In this document: positions 30,945 through 39,406 of the stretch, one piece after another
Layout: the number at the start of each line of letters is the position of its first letter
Numbering within the stretch: position 1 is the stretch's first letter
Origin: Hyphomicrobiales bacterium
GTDB lineage: Bacteria > Pseudomonadota > Alphaproteobacteria > Rhizobiales > Xanthobacteraceae
Assembly: GCA_017305715.1 (NCBI GenBank)
Contig: JAFKKG010000020.1
Location: 62,001-126,000, forward strand
Reading direction: 5' to 3'
DNA length: 64,000 nt
Notes under the pieces: model-generated
The model's database searches: none
Told to the model about the DNA's origin: nothing
The model's input: the letters and a program-made list of their open reading frames with translations, nothing else
Made by a program: the position numbers and the translations under genes

Positions 30945-33900
30945 AGCTGGCGGACGCCGACCAGCGTCGACGGGTGTTGACGGATTTCGACACGACGCTT
31001 CTCGTCGAGGCGGCGGCCGGGACGGGAAAAACCTCCCTGATCGCCGGCCGGGTGGCGATGCTTCTGGCAGGCGGCGCCGCCCCGTCGGAAATCGCGGCCA
31101 TCACGTTCACGGAACTGGCGGCGGGCGAGTTGGCGCTCCGCATCCGTTGGTACGTCGCGAGCCTGCTCGCGGGCGTCGTTCCGGATGTCCTCAAGGCCGC
31201 ACTGCCGGAAGGCTTGAACGCGCAACAGGGAGCAAACCTGGCATCCGCCGCCGAACATCTGGATGAAATCAGCACGTCGACGATCCATGGCTTCTGTCAG
31301 GAGATCATCCGGAGCTACGCGATCGAGACCGCGCTGGATCCCGGATCGCGCGTGATGGACGCGGCGGGCTCCGACGCGATGTTCGAGGCTATTTTCCGGG
31401 CCTGGCTGGTCGACCGCCTGTCCGGCAAGGTCGGAGCCGACGATCCGGTGGTCGTGCTCTCCGAGCACGATCCTCTCAAGGTCGTCGGGCTGGTCAAGAG
31501 CCTCGCGGAGTTGAAGCGGCGTCATCCGAAGGCCGGGACCAGCCGGGCCGATTTCAAGCGCCGCACCGATCTCGACCTGATCGAGGCGGTCGATAGGTTC
31601 GTTCGCTGGTTCGCCGGAAATCCCGACGAACCGCAGACGGCCCGGCTGCTCGACGACCTCGCAACCCTGTCGGCGTTCTACGGCGATTGCTTCAAGACCG
31701 CGCCGACATTCAGGGACTTGTGGAGGCTCGGGCAGCCGCCGCGGGTCAATTCGATGGAAGCGCGAAGCTTCAATCTCGGCTCCTACCGCCGCAAGACGGC
31801 TTGGGTGAAAAAGTACGGGGCCGGCCGCGGCGAGGCGCTCAACCGCGAGGCCGAAAGCCATTTTGCGAACGTGGAGCGGACCTACCGCGAACTGCTCGGT
31901 CACATCGCCGACGGACTTGTCAGCGCGCTCGCGAGCGTGCTTGACGACGTCGTCGCCGCCTACGCCCGGCGGAAGCAGGAAGCCGCCGTGCTGGATTTCG
32001 ACGATCTTCTCGTCATGGCCCACGATCTGGTCTGCAAGCACGAACCGGTCAGAGCCGCACTCGGCCGTCGATTCCTGCACATGTTTGTGGACGAATTCCA
32101 GGACACCGACCGGGTTCAGGCCGCGATCATCTTTTCGATCGCCGCGGAGGCGGCGCCCCGCCGCTGGCAGGAAGCGCGGCTTCGACGCGGTTCGCTCTTC
32201 CTGGTGGGAGATCCGAAGCAAGCCATCTATCGCTTCCGCGGCGCGGACATCCAGGCCTACAACGAGGCGCGCGCGACCATCGCCGCACAAACGGACGGCG
32301 CCGTGGTGGAGATCACCGCCAACTTCCGCTCGCAGGCGCAGATCATCGACCACGTCAATCAATGCTTCGAACCGGTCCTGCAGTCGGAGGGGCAGCCCGG
32401 TTACGTTCGTCTGACGGCGACGCTCGATCGCGCCGAGCACGGCCTTCCATGCGCCGCAAAGGTAACGGTTGCACTCCCCAAAGACCCGTCCGCCGATAGC
32501 CAGCGCGACGAAGAGGCAGTTATCGTCGCGAGGATCTGCCGCAATCTCATCGGCTCGATCGCGGTGAAGCGTACGGACGGATCGGTCACTCCCCTCGTCG
32601 CGGGCGACATCGGATTGCTGGCGCCGACGGGCAAGGACCTGTGGCGGTTTGAAAGGGCGCTTGAGGCCGAGGGCCTGTCCGTTGCCTCGCAGGCGGGAAA
32701 GACGCTGTTCCTCCAGCAGGAAACGCAGGATGTCCTGGCATTGCTGCGCGTGCTCGCCGATGCGCGCGACACCCTCGCCTTCGGAGCGTTGATGAGGGGA
32801 CCGATAGTGGGGCTCACGGACGAGGAACTGCTCGACATCGCAGAACGCATCCACGAAGCCTCCGGGGAGGAACGGCCAGCAACCTTCAACGTTCGAACGC
32901 CGCTAGACCAGATATCCCACCCCGTCGCCAAACCGGTACTTGCGGCCCTGCAGGATCTTCGGCGCCGCGCCGCAAGAACCACGCCGCGCATGCTCCTGTC
33001 GGAAGCGATAGAGCGCCTGCATTTGCGCGTCGTTCTCGCCGCCAGGCACGGCAGCCGCAGTTCACGGGCGCTCGCAAACCTCGATGCCCTGATCGAGATG
33101 GCACGACCTTACAACGTGTCCGGTCTCCGCGCTTTCGTCAGGAATCTGCAATCCGATTGGGAGTCCCGTTCCCAGCGCCCCGAAGGCCGGATCGACGCTT
33201 CGGACGAAGCCGTGGAGATCGTCACGATTCACAGTTCTAAGGGACTGGAATGGCCGGTCGTCATCCCGATCAATACCTCCACCGAATTTCCGCCGCCGCC
33301 GCAATTCATCCATCGTCGATCCGACGACACGCTGCACTGGGTGCTCGGCGGCGTCATGCCGCCCGAGCTTTCGGCGGCCCGCGACGAGGAAAAACGTGAG
33401 CAGACGCTCGAGCGTCAACGCATGTGGTACGTGGCCTGCACCCGCGCCCGCGATCTGCTCGTCATCCCCCACCTGCCCGAGGCTTCGTCGCAATCGTGGT
33501 CGAAGATCCTGAACTTGGGGCATGCATCGCTGCCCGAACTGGACCTTACGGGGCTGCCTGCGTCGACCGCGGTGCGCGCGGCTCAACCGGTCAACGGGCA
33601 GACCGCCGCTGTGTTTGCGGAGGAAGCGCAGAGAATGTCGGCTGCGGCGCCCCCGCTGGATTGGCGACGTCCGAGCTCTCACGACCGGGACCGCACCGAA
33701 ATTCTCGAACCGAGCGCGCGCAGCATCGACGACGCTTTCGAATTCGTGCAGCCGATCGGAGGGGGGCGCATGAGGGGCATCGTGCTGCACAAGCTCATGG
33801 AGGAGTTTCTCACCGGAGAACTGGACGACAGCGTTCCGGATCTGGTCGAGACGCGTGCCGCAACCCTGTTGCGCGAGTTGAAAGGCCTGGAAGGAGTAAC

Positions 33901-34261
33901 CTCGCTACCCGATCCGGATCCTGCGGAGATGGCCCGGACGGCGGCAGGTGCGCTGAAATTCACCGACGTCGCCGCCCTCAGGGAGCATCTCATTCCGGAG
34001 GTGCCTGTCTGGTCGAGTTTGGATGGTGGCAGGTTGATGGCGGGCCGCGCCGACGCGGTGGCTGTGCGGGGGGAAACACTTCTCGCCGTTCTGGATTGGA
34101 AGAGCGACGTATCGCCCAGCCGGGAGGATCGATCCGGCCATATCGCGCAATTGACCGACTACGTTTCAACGATCGGCGCCCCGAAGGGCGCCATCGTCTA
34201 CATGAGCCTCGGCGAAGTGGTTTGGATCGAGCCTGGCCGGGCTAAGCCTCTGCGCGGCTGA
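30941..34261 (+). CDS. AddA/RecB-like UvrD helicase-nuclease
   Basis: 1106 residues from the ATGA-coupled ATG at 30941. SF1 motifs: EAAAGTGKTSLIAGRVAMLL (Walker A), ITFTELAAGELALRIR, STIHGFCQEIIR, VDEFQDTDRVQA, VGDPKQAIYRFRGADI, ANFRSQ, VTIHSSKGLEWPVV and YVACTRARDLL. The C-terminus carries a second RecB-like nuclease: GIVLHKLMEEFL, LMAGRADAVAVRGETLLAVL, DWKSDVSPS (Asp, then D-W-K) and QLTDYVS. It is close to AddA (about 1150-1250 residues). With the previous gene it could make a two-nuclease helicase that degrades DNA ends. It ends the seven-gene operon that begins with the ubiquitin-like modifier. Confidence 0.88.
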   Translation: MKLADADQRRRVLTDFDTTLLVEAAAGTGKTSLIAGRVAMLLAGGAAPSEIAAITFTELAAGELALRIRWYVASLLAGVVPDVLKAALPEGLNAQQGANLASAAEHLDEISTSTIHGFCQEIIRSYAIETALDPGSRVMDAAGSDAMFEAIFRAWLVDRLSGKVGADDPVVVLSEHDPLKVVGLVKSLAELKRRHPKAGTSRADFKRRTDLDLIEAVDRFVRWFAGNPDEPQTARLLDDLATLSAFYGDCFKTAPTFRDLWRLGQPPRVNSMEARSFNLGSYRRKTAWVKKYGAGRGEALNREAESHFANVERTYRELLGHIADGLVSALASVLDDVVAAYARRKQEAAVLDFDDLLVMAHDLVCKHEPVRAALGRRFLHMFVDEFQDTDRVQAAIIFSIAAEAAPRRWQEARLRRGSLFLVGDPKQAIYRFRGADIQAYNEARATIAAQTDGAVVEITANFRSQAQIIDHVNQCFEPVLQSEGQPGYVRLTATLDRAEHGLPCAAKVTVALPKDPSADSQRDEEAVIVARICRNLIGSIAVKRTDGSVTPLVAGDIGLLAPTGKDLWRFERALEAEGLSVASQAGKTLFLQQETQDVLALLRVLADARDTLAFGALMRGPIVGLTDEELLDIAERIHEASGEERPATFNVRTPLDQISHPVAKPVLAALQDLRRRAARTTPRMLLSEAIERLHLRVVLAARHGSRSSRALANLDALIEMARPYNVSGLRAFVRNLQSDWESRSQRPEGRIDASDEAVEIVTIHSSKGLEWPVVIPINTSTEFPPPPQFIHRRSDDTLHWVLGGVMPPELSAARDEEKREQTLERQRMWYVACTRARDLLVIPHLPEASSQSWSKILNLGHASLPELDLTGLPASTAVRAAQPVNGQTAAVFAEEAQRMSAAAPPLDWRRPSSHDRDRTEILEPSARSIDDAFEFVQPIGGGRMRGIVLHKLMEEFLTGELDDSVPDLVETRAATLLRELKGLEGVTSLPDPDPAEMARTAAGALKFTDVAALREHLIPEVPVWSSLDGGRLMAGRADAVAVRGETLLAVLDWKSDVSPSREDRSGHIAQLTDYVSTIGAPKGAIVYMSLGEVVWIEPGRAKPLRG

Positions 34262-34300
34262 CCGCGCCAGGCATCCGCGGATCGGATCAGTGCGTGCCCA

Positions 34301-34570
34301 TTACTGTTTCGGCGCACGGGACATCGTCGAGGAGTAGAGAACCCTGGGCGACGGCCCCCGCCAGACGAGTTCGCCATCTTCGAGGAAGAACTGGGTGGTT
34401 CCGGCGAAGACCTCTTCCGGCAGCAGCACTGCGGCGTTGGGGTTATGATAGATTTCGATCTCGTCGGGCCAATGCTCTACGTAGTCCGGATCCTCGATGT
34501 TGAGTTCGAAGGTAACCGGCTCGAACGCGCCCGGCGTGGGGTCGTTCAGGCCGCCGCCCCGGACCAGGGT
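34301..34570 (-). pseudogene. C-terminal fragment of an unknown protein
   Basis: The - strand frame ending TAA at 34301 gives GGLNDPTPGAFEPVTFELNI then DYVEHWPDEIEIYHNPNAAV and FLEDGELVWRGPSPRVLYSS, which looks like a real acidic beta-rich protein end. Going upstream the frame stays open to an ATG at 34882, but that part looks like the shadow of a + strand gene at 34589. I treat it as the 3' remnant of a gene cut by rearrangement. The alternative is an intact 193-residue gene 34301-34882. Confidence 0.4.
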
Positions 34571-34588
34571 GACGTCGGACGCTTGGGC

Positions 34589-34867
34589 ATGAAGGATTCC
34601 GAGGTCGCCAAGCTTCTCATCCTTCGCGAGCGCAATCTTCAACGCCTGAAGGCCGCGGTCGAGGAATTGGACGTGCCGAAACGACAGAAACGGGGCAAAG
34701 CCAAGATACTGCCGACCATCACCGCCCATATGACGGCCGACGAACATGTGAAGGATTTTCATAATCACGCCGTAGCGTGCCGACTTAGCAGATCGGCTGC
34801 GGCAGCGATTCTTATCAACAAGGAGATCGAAGAACGCTGGCTTGAACGCTCGATCGCAAAGCCCTGA
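34589..34867 (+). CDS. Small protein, possible ribbon-helix-helix mobilisation-type
   Basis: 92 residues from ATG 34589: a charged helix (VAKLLILRERNLQRLKAAVE-ELDVPKRQKRGK) then ILPTITAHMTADEHVKDFHN and ACRLSRSAAAAILINKEIEE. The strand-helix-turn-helix order (ITAHMTADEH, then LSRSAAAAILI) resembles RHH proteins such as MobC. It has no good ribosome site and overlaps an open frame on the other strand, so it may be a remnant. Confidence 0.4.
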   Translation: MKDSEVAKLLILRERNLQRLKAAVEELDVPKRQKRGKAKILPTITAHMTADEHVKDFHNHAVACRLSRSAAAAILINKEIEERWLERSIAKP

Positions 34868-34878
34868 CCTTTCCGCGT

Positions 34879-35062
34879 TCATCGGAAATCCCTCGTTTTC
34901 ACCTTGATGCTGTCGATGTGCAGGTCCGGAACGTAAATGTCCCGCGGCTTCGGCCCCTTCGGCGGCAGGCTGCGCGGGTCGATGCCCGGGCTGCCGTGAT
35001 GGAATTCGTCGCCGCGTCCGTGCGGCAGCGGAAATCCGATAACGCACGGTTTGCACTCCCCG
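34879..35062 (-). pseudogene. C-terminal gene fragment
   Basis: The - strand frame ending TGA at 34879-34881 encodes WKEPGGECKPCVIGFPLPHG, GRGDEFHHGSPGIDPRSLPP and KGPKPRDIYVPDLHIDSIKV. It looks genuinely coding but meets a stop upstream at about 35060, with no start. It is a decayed 3' end of an unrecognised gene. Confidence 0.5.
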
Positions 35063-35066
35063 CCTG

Positions 35067-35251
35067 GCTCTTTCCAAGAAAGCTACACGGAGAAAGCATT
35101 CGGAAGCGGCGCGTTCTGGTTGCCTAACGAATTTGCGGCCGCGAAATCTGCCGCACATCCTCTGCAGAAGGTGGCCGGCGCCGTGCGAGCCGCAACCCAA
35201 GGCCCACGCATCGACGTCGGTGCCCGCATGCGTGGCATGTGGCGATCGTAG
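35067..35251 (+). pseudogene. C-terminal remnant of a UvrD-like helicase
   Basis: The frame ending TAG at 35249-35251 reads ...HPLQKVAGAVRAATQGPRID then VGARMRGMWRS. The helicase at 8988-11051 ends SAARAASQGSKLDIGARMRG-MWR, so the two tails are clearly related (QG-x-(R/K)-(I/L)D-(V/I)GARMRGMWR). The helicase core is absent. It marks a rearranged or replaced copy of that gene. Confidence 0.65.
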
Positions 35252-35341
35252 TCAAAAGTGCGACGACCGAAAGTTTCGGGCGTCGTTCGGTTTCGGGATG
35301 CTTATCGGTCGCGATTTGCCGCGACAGCTCGGAGTAGCGAA

Positions 35342-35484
35342 GTGTCGATCGCCGGCAACAAGTTCTGCGTGTTCTGCGGAGGACCGCCCGCTTCCAAGAC
35401 CCGGGAGCACGTCGTCCCATACTGGCTGCTCGAGATGACATGCGATCCTCTTCAGGTCGTTCCATTTGGCATAAACTCATCGAC
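35342..35484 (+). pseudogene. N-terminal fragment of an HNH/zinc-type protein
   Basis: GTG 35342 after CGGAG. It encodes MSIAGNKFCVFCGGPPASKT, REHVVPYWLLEMTCDPLQVV and PFGINSSTG, then the sequence changes character. CxxC followed by 'kt.EHv.P.Wl' is the usual N-terminus of HNH-type proteins; the rest of the gene is missing. The junction at about 35475-35490 leads into a DUF3800-like C-terminal part in another frame, which looks like a deletion fusion. Confidence 0.55.
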
Positions 35485-35496
35485 AGGAGTTTGTTC

Positions 35497-36255
35497 ATGC
35501 ACTTCCAGGCGCTGGACACCATGTATTGGTCCGTCGTCGATATCGTCGATACGATCGTTGCCGAGGCGGGCTCCGCCCAACTGATGACTATCGCATCCTT
35601 CCTCAAAGATGATCTTTACACAGTCCTGCGGTATAATCTCGACCATACCGTCGATCTGTTCCGGCGCTATTCCTATCCCAACGTCGGCAAGATCAGGCGC
35701 CGGGCTTTCGTCCGCGAATTGCAGGACTTGCTAGAGGCCCGTCGCGACCTTCTTCCGCGGTTCAATTTCCAGATGCTGAAGGGCCTTCTGCAGACCGCCG
35801 AGGGAGTGGACTCGCTCCCCTTCCTGGAAGACGAAGCACCCAACGTACTGATCGACGAATTCGGCGCGTTCTACATCAAGAGGCTCGGCCTGTTTAAGAA
35901 CTCGACGCACATTCTCGACATCGAAGAGGCGCTAGAGGCCCGCTTGGCCGCGGAAACATTTGTGGACAACGGACGCATGTTGCGGAACTACCGGTTTGTC
36001 GATTCCAAGCAGGAAGCCGGTATCCAGATTGCCGACGCCGTCGTCGGACTGCTCGGAAAATGCTTCACGTTCATGAACCGGACCCCGTTGGCCGAGTTGC
36101 GCGATGCAAGATCGCGCTTCACGCCGCTCCAATCGCGCAATCTCGTTTTGCTGGCCAACATCGTCGACCGCTCGACCGCCGAGAATGCGACGTTCGCGAG
36201 CTATGTGCTCAGCACTGAAGACCCGCGCAGGTGCATCTTCCTTCTTGAGTGCTAG
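35497..36255 (+). CDS. DUF3800-like protein, N-terminally truncated
   Basis: 252 residues from ATG 35497, with CAGGAG 7 nt upstream. It reads MHFQALDTMYWSVVDIVDTI, LKDDLYTVLRYNLDHTVDLF, DEFGAFYIKRLGLFKNSTHI and ending IQIADAVVGLLGKCF with GIQIAD, the terminal D-x-x-D/QxAD part of DUF3800 (RNase H-like) proteins. The first strands with the opening DES motif are missing, so it is probably the C-terminal two thirds left after a deletion. Function of DUF3800 proteins is unknown, though many occur in defence islands. It may be inactive. Confidence 0.5.
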   Translation: MHFQALDTMYWSVVDIVDTIVAEAGSAQLMTIASFLKDDLYTVLRYNLDHTVDLFRRYSYPNVGKIRRRAFVRELQDLLEARRDLLPRFNFQMLKGLLQTAEGVDSLPFLEDEAPNVLIDEFGAFYIKRLGLFKNSTHILDIEEALEARLAAETFVDNGRMLRNYRFVDSKQEAGIQIADAVVGLLGKCFTFMNRTPLAELRDARSRFTPLQSRNLVLLANIVDRSTAENATFASYVLSTEDPRRCIFLLEC

Positions 36256-36352
36256 GTCTGCGAGAGAGCCTGGCCGGCAGTTACAATGAAGCGGCGCCGC
36301 GGCGCAGTTCATGACCGGTTGACCACGAACGACAGGAAGTGCGCTGCGCGCG

Positions 36353-37879
36353 TCACCCTCCGCCGATGTAAAGGGCTTTGAACTTTTCGTGGTCGCGAAG
36401 CGCGGCCGGTCGATAGGGACCGCCGCCGGCGCATTGAGCGACAGACGGATACGTAAATCTCTGATCCACCGTCGGATGCACCCGCGCCTTATCGTCGATG
36501 GTCCGGATCTTCACTTCCCAATTCCGGCCGGCCAGAAGTTTCCTGAGGAAGGCGGGCAGCTTTTCGGCGTAAGAATCCAGCGTGTCCTGCGTTCCGGCGA
36601 TTTCGCAGTGCTGCACCCCATCCGCCCGCGGATAGAGATACAGCGGCTGTCCGACATCGGCGGTGTTCGGCATCTTGTCCCCGTTGACGAAGATCGGACC
36701 GGTCTTCAGGCCATCCGGCACCTCGGTCGCCTTCTCGGCCATCCAGGCGAGCGCGGCATCCGAAAGCCTGGATTCAGCCTCCGGATAGCTGCCGCCCACG
36801 TCGGAGTGGTTGCCGGCGAACCAAAGCTGCACCAGGTCGGTGCGATCTTCGCTCGCCTCCCGTCCTTGCTTCACGAGCTGTCCCCAGGGCACCCGGTCGA
36901 AATCCTTCCGCGTTTCGTCGATCGCGTTCGCGGACCGGGCGTATCCGACGTGCTTGCTCAAAAGGCGGTCGAAGTTCGCGCCTTTCCATTCGGCAGAGTG
37001 GGTGCTCACGTCGCCCTTGTTGGGGAAGTCACGGATCGTCTTGATGTTTGCCGCCTTCTGCCTTGGCCAGAATACCAGGTTCGCGACGATGCCGGCCCCG
37101 ACGACCAGCAGCCAGAAAGGCCACCAAAATCCGAGCCCCGTCGCCCGATCCACGACGCCGGCTATCGCCAGGGCGGGAATGATCGCGCCGAGCACGGCGG
37201 CTATCGCGACGCCAGCGCCGAGTCCCAGATGGATCAATTGCCGACGCATGCCGGTCGCACCGAGTGCCGCGACCGTGTCGAACACGCCGATGAAGTACGG
37301 TGCCGCGTTGGAGTCGGAGCCATTTCCCGATCCGTACGCGACCTGGAAGCGACGTGCGAGTTCGATGCGCTCCGCTTCGAATTCGGCACGCGGGTGTCCG
37401 GCACCGTGCTCCAGCACCGTGTCGACCGCCTCCCACGCGATGTCCCGCACGGTTTTGCGGAAGCGGATGAGACGGCCCGTCCGCCCTTTCGTCGGAATTC
37501 CGCATAGCATCAGCAGATTTGCAACGCATCGAGCGGTGTATGCGCCCCTGCTGAACCCGAACAGAAATATGCGGTCGCCGGGCTCATAGTGATTGATGAT
37601 GAATTCGTAACAGTCGGCGATGTTTCGCTTGATGCCTTCGCCGGTCACCGATCCGAGCATCTTCTGCGCGAACCGAACGGGCGCGGTCATCGCGGTGGAG
37701 CCGATGTCGGTCCCCAAGCCGGCATCGTAGAAGCTCACTTGCCCATGGGGGTCCATCGCGTTGCCCGGGTGATTCCGCGACGTCCAGTATAGCTTGTAGA
37801 TGTTGCTGATGCGCTGCTCGGGCCTGACGCCGCCGTCCTGGCCGGTGCCGTCGGAGAAGACCACGATATTCTTGGACAT
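36353..37879 (-). CDS. DUF2235 (Tle1-like) alpha/beta hydrolase with two membrane segments
   Basis: 508 residues from ATG 37879 behind GGAGGG. It starts KNIVVFSDGTGQDGG, the usual DUF2235 opening, and has the nucleophile elbow FLFGFSRGAYTAR (Ser110 in G-F-S-R-G). FIGVFDTVAALG and LVQLWFAGNHSDVGGSYPE supply candidate Asp and His. Two hydrophobic segments lie around residues 222-245 and 252-275, inside the protein. DUF2235 enzymes include T6SS phospholipase A1-type effectors. As the last gene after the patatin effector it would be a second membrane-lipid hydrolase of the CBASS locus, or a separately acting gene. 20 bp separate it from the patatin stop. Confidence 0.8.
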   Translation of the reverse strand: MSKNIVVFSDGTGQDGGVRPEQRISNIYKLYWTSRNHPGNAMDPHGQVSFYDAGLGTDIGSTAMTAPVRFAQKMLGSVTGEGIKRNIADCYEFIINHYEPGDRIFLFGFSRGAYTARCVANLLMLCGIPTKGRTGRLIRFRKTVRDIAWEAVDTVLEHGAGHPRAEFEAERIELARRFQVAYGSGNGSDSNAAPYFIGVFDTVAALGATGMRRQLIHLGLGAGVAIAAVLGAIIPALAIAGVVDRATGLGFWWPFWLLVVGAGIVANLVFWPRQKAANIKTIRDFPNKGDVSTHSAEWKGANFDRLLSKHVGYARSANAIDETRKDFDRVPWGQLVKQGREASEDRTDLVQLWFAGNHSDVGGSYPEAESRLSDAALAWMAEKATEVPDGLKTGPIFVNGDKMPNTADVGQPLYLYPRADGVQHCEIAGTQDTLDSYAEKLPAFLRKLLAGRNWEVKIRTIDDKARVHPTVDQRFTYPSVAQCAGGGPYRPAALRDHEKFKALYIGGG

Positions 37880-37899
37880 ATTGCCCTCCGGAAGGCGGT

Positions 37900-38892
37900 T
37901 CAAAGAGTATGGACTGGAGTGAAGGCAGGCGCCGGTCTGTCGAAAAAATGACGTCGTAATTCGGGTAACTGCTCCCGCGCCTCGGCGACTGCGCGGCTCT
38001 TCATTTCGGCGATGCGCGAGGCGTTGTCGAGCGTGTAACGTCCCTCGGGAGCGGTCTGATCGATCCGCCAGATCGCCTTGTGGTCGTGCCCATCGCCCGT
38101 GAGAATCTTCGCGGTGCCGATCGCACTGTGGGATTGGCCGGCCATGAACAGGCGCGTCAGGGAAGTCGCCATCGGCAACTTGCCCCTCCATTTCGGGGGT
38201 GCCTTCACGTCGTTGATGGTGCCGATGCTCAATATCTTCAGGCGGTTGGCAGGCCATCCCAGCATCCCGATCGCCTCGACGGTCGCCGCGCCGATCGGGT
38301 TGTTGGCCCACACCCCGCCATCGACGAGTTCGACGAAGTCGCCGGTCGTATGGGGCTTCAGGAATGTCGGCGCGGCTGCGGTCGCCATCGCCGCATCGAC
38401 CGCGAGCTGCTTGTAGTCGCTCTCGAGTCTGGGATGGTGCGCGGTCTTGTAGATGTAGACGCGCTCGAGCATCGGATTCCATGCCGGGATCAGCAATCGG
38501 TTCCTGCTTTCGCCCATGCGGCGGTCCTTGAGAACGCCGACGAGGGCGGCATGCAGGTTGTCGGACGAGTATTTGGAGCCGACCAGGTGCAGGGCGCCGC
38601 GCCACCGCTGATGAAACCAGGTCCGGACGCGACCATGCTGCTGGTCGAATATCGCCGGGCCCTGCTCTTCATAAAGCTTGAGGATGTCCTGCGCCGAAAC
38701 GCCCATTCCCAGACCGATGGCGATGATGCCGCCGGTCGAGGTGCCGGTGATGAGGTCGAAGTAGGAGCCGATCGGATGATCGAGGTGTTCCTGGAGCCTT
38801 GCGAGAAACGCCGCCGGAAACACGCCGCGGATTCCGCCGCCGTCGAGCGACAGAATTCTGTACGTGGGCGGATCGTGCGAAACCTGGGTCAT
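37900..38892 (-). CDS. capV: Patatin-like phospholipase, CBASS effector (CapV type)
   Basis: 330 residues from ATG 38892. Patatin motifs: DGGGIRG (oxyanion, 17-23), GTSTGG with nucleophile Ser52, and DGGVWANNP with catalytic Asp191. No signal peptide. In CBASS, CapV is activated by the cyclic nucleotide made by the CD-NTase and hydrolyses inner-membrane phospholipids, killing the infected cell. Position directly after the E2 gene (1-bp gap) and in the CD-NTase operon supports this role. Length matches CapV (about 330-360). The nucleotide sensed cannot be read from the sequence. Confidence 0.88.
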   Translation of the reverse strand: MTQVSHDPPTYRILSLDGGGIRGVFPAAFLARLQEHLDHPIGSYFDLITGTSTGGIIAIGLGMGVSAQDILKLYEEQGPAIFDQQHGRVRTWFHQRWRGALHLVGSKYSSDNLHAALVGVLKDRRMGESRNRLLIPAWNPMLERVYIYKTAHHPRLESDYKQLAVDAAMATAAAPTFLKPHTTGDFVELVDGGVWANNPIGAATVEAIGMLGWPANRLKILSIGTINDVKAPPKWRGKLPMATSLTRLFMAGQSHSAIGTAKILTGDGHDHKAIWRIDQTAPEGRYTLDNASRIAEMKSRAVAEAREQLPELRRHFFDRPAPAFTPVHTL

Positions 38893-38893
38893 G

Positions 38894-39406
38894 TCAGACG
38901 ATCCAATCGACTTCCCGCAGACCGTCGGAGCTGGGCGATCCTTCTCTGGCCCTTCGTCGTTTCGACGTGCGCGTCTCGACTTCGGGCGCATCCGGATGCT
39001 CGCCGCCGCCTTTCCACTCGTCTGACGCCAACCATTCTTCGTAGTAGAAGAGCCAGAGAATCGCCCATGGCACGATGGTGGCGTCGATCCGCATCCACGG
39101 CTGCCATTCATACGTCCGCGGCAGATAGAGGCATAGGCGTGGCGGATCCTGTCGATAGACATGAGGCAGGCGCCGCCCCTCGGCGAGCAGCCTAAGGTCG
39201 GGACTTTCGACGAAAACCTCGGGCGTCTCGCCCTCCCGGAATTCGATCCGCAAGCGATAGAACCTGCTCAGCGGAGACGGCGTCACTTCGCAACGCCACA
39301 CGAAAGCTCCGGCATGGAGTTCGCCGAAGCCGGCGCTCAACGGATGCGACTGCAGATTCAGGAACTGCTGGCTGGCCGTAAGTGCCCGGCGGCGACCGAG
39401 GATCAT
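38894..39406 (-). CDS. Stand-alone CBASS E2-like enzyme (type II-short)
   Basis: 170 residues from ATG 39406, which overlaps the CD-NTase stop (TGATG). Key region: LPHVYRQDPPRLCLYLPRTY then EWQPWMRIDATIVPWAILWL and FYYEEWLASDEWKGGGEHP. Cys92 in 'RLCLY' is the expected catalytic Cys, with His82 just before, and the 'tilPWa.eWL..YE.Wl.t..W.GGG.HP' ending is the hallmark of the E2 half of Cap2. There is no E1 domain and no Cap3, which defines type II-short CBASS. There the E2 alone links the CD-NTase C-terminal Gly to targets and raises cyclic nucleotide output. Confidence 0.85.
   Translation of the reverse strand: MILGRRRALTASQQFLNLQSHPLSAGFGELHAGAFVWRCEVTPSPLSRFYRLRIEFREGETPEVFVESPDLRLLAEGRRLPHVYRQDPPRLCLYLPRTYEWQPWMRIDATIVPWAILWLFYYEEWLASDEWKGGGEHPDAPEVETRTSKRRRAREGSPSSDGLREVDWIV

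Noticed and set aside
30872-32854. 660-codon open frame on the - strand
   Set aside because: Antisense of the AddA-like helicase, whose SF1 motifs are complete on the + strand.
34301-34882. Intact 193-residue - strand gene coupled by ATGA to the fragment at 34879-35062
   Set aside because: Only its last 90 residues look protein-like; the rest reads as a shadow of the + strand frame 34589-34867. Kept as an alternative in the fragment entry.
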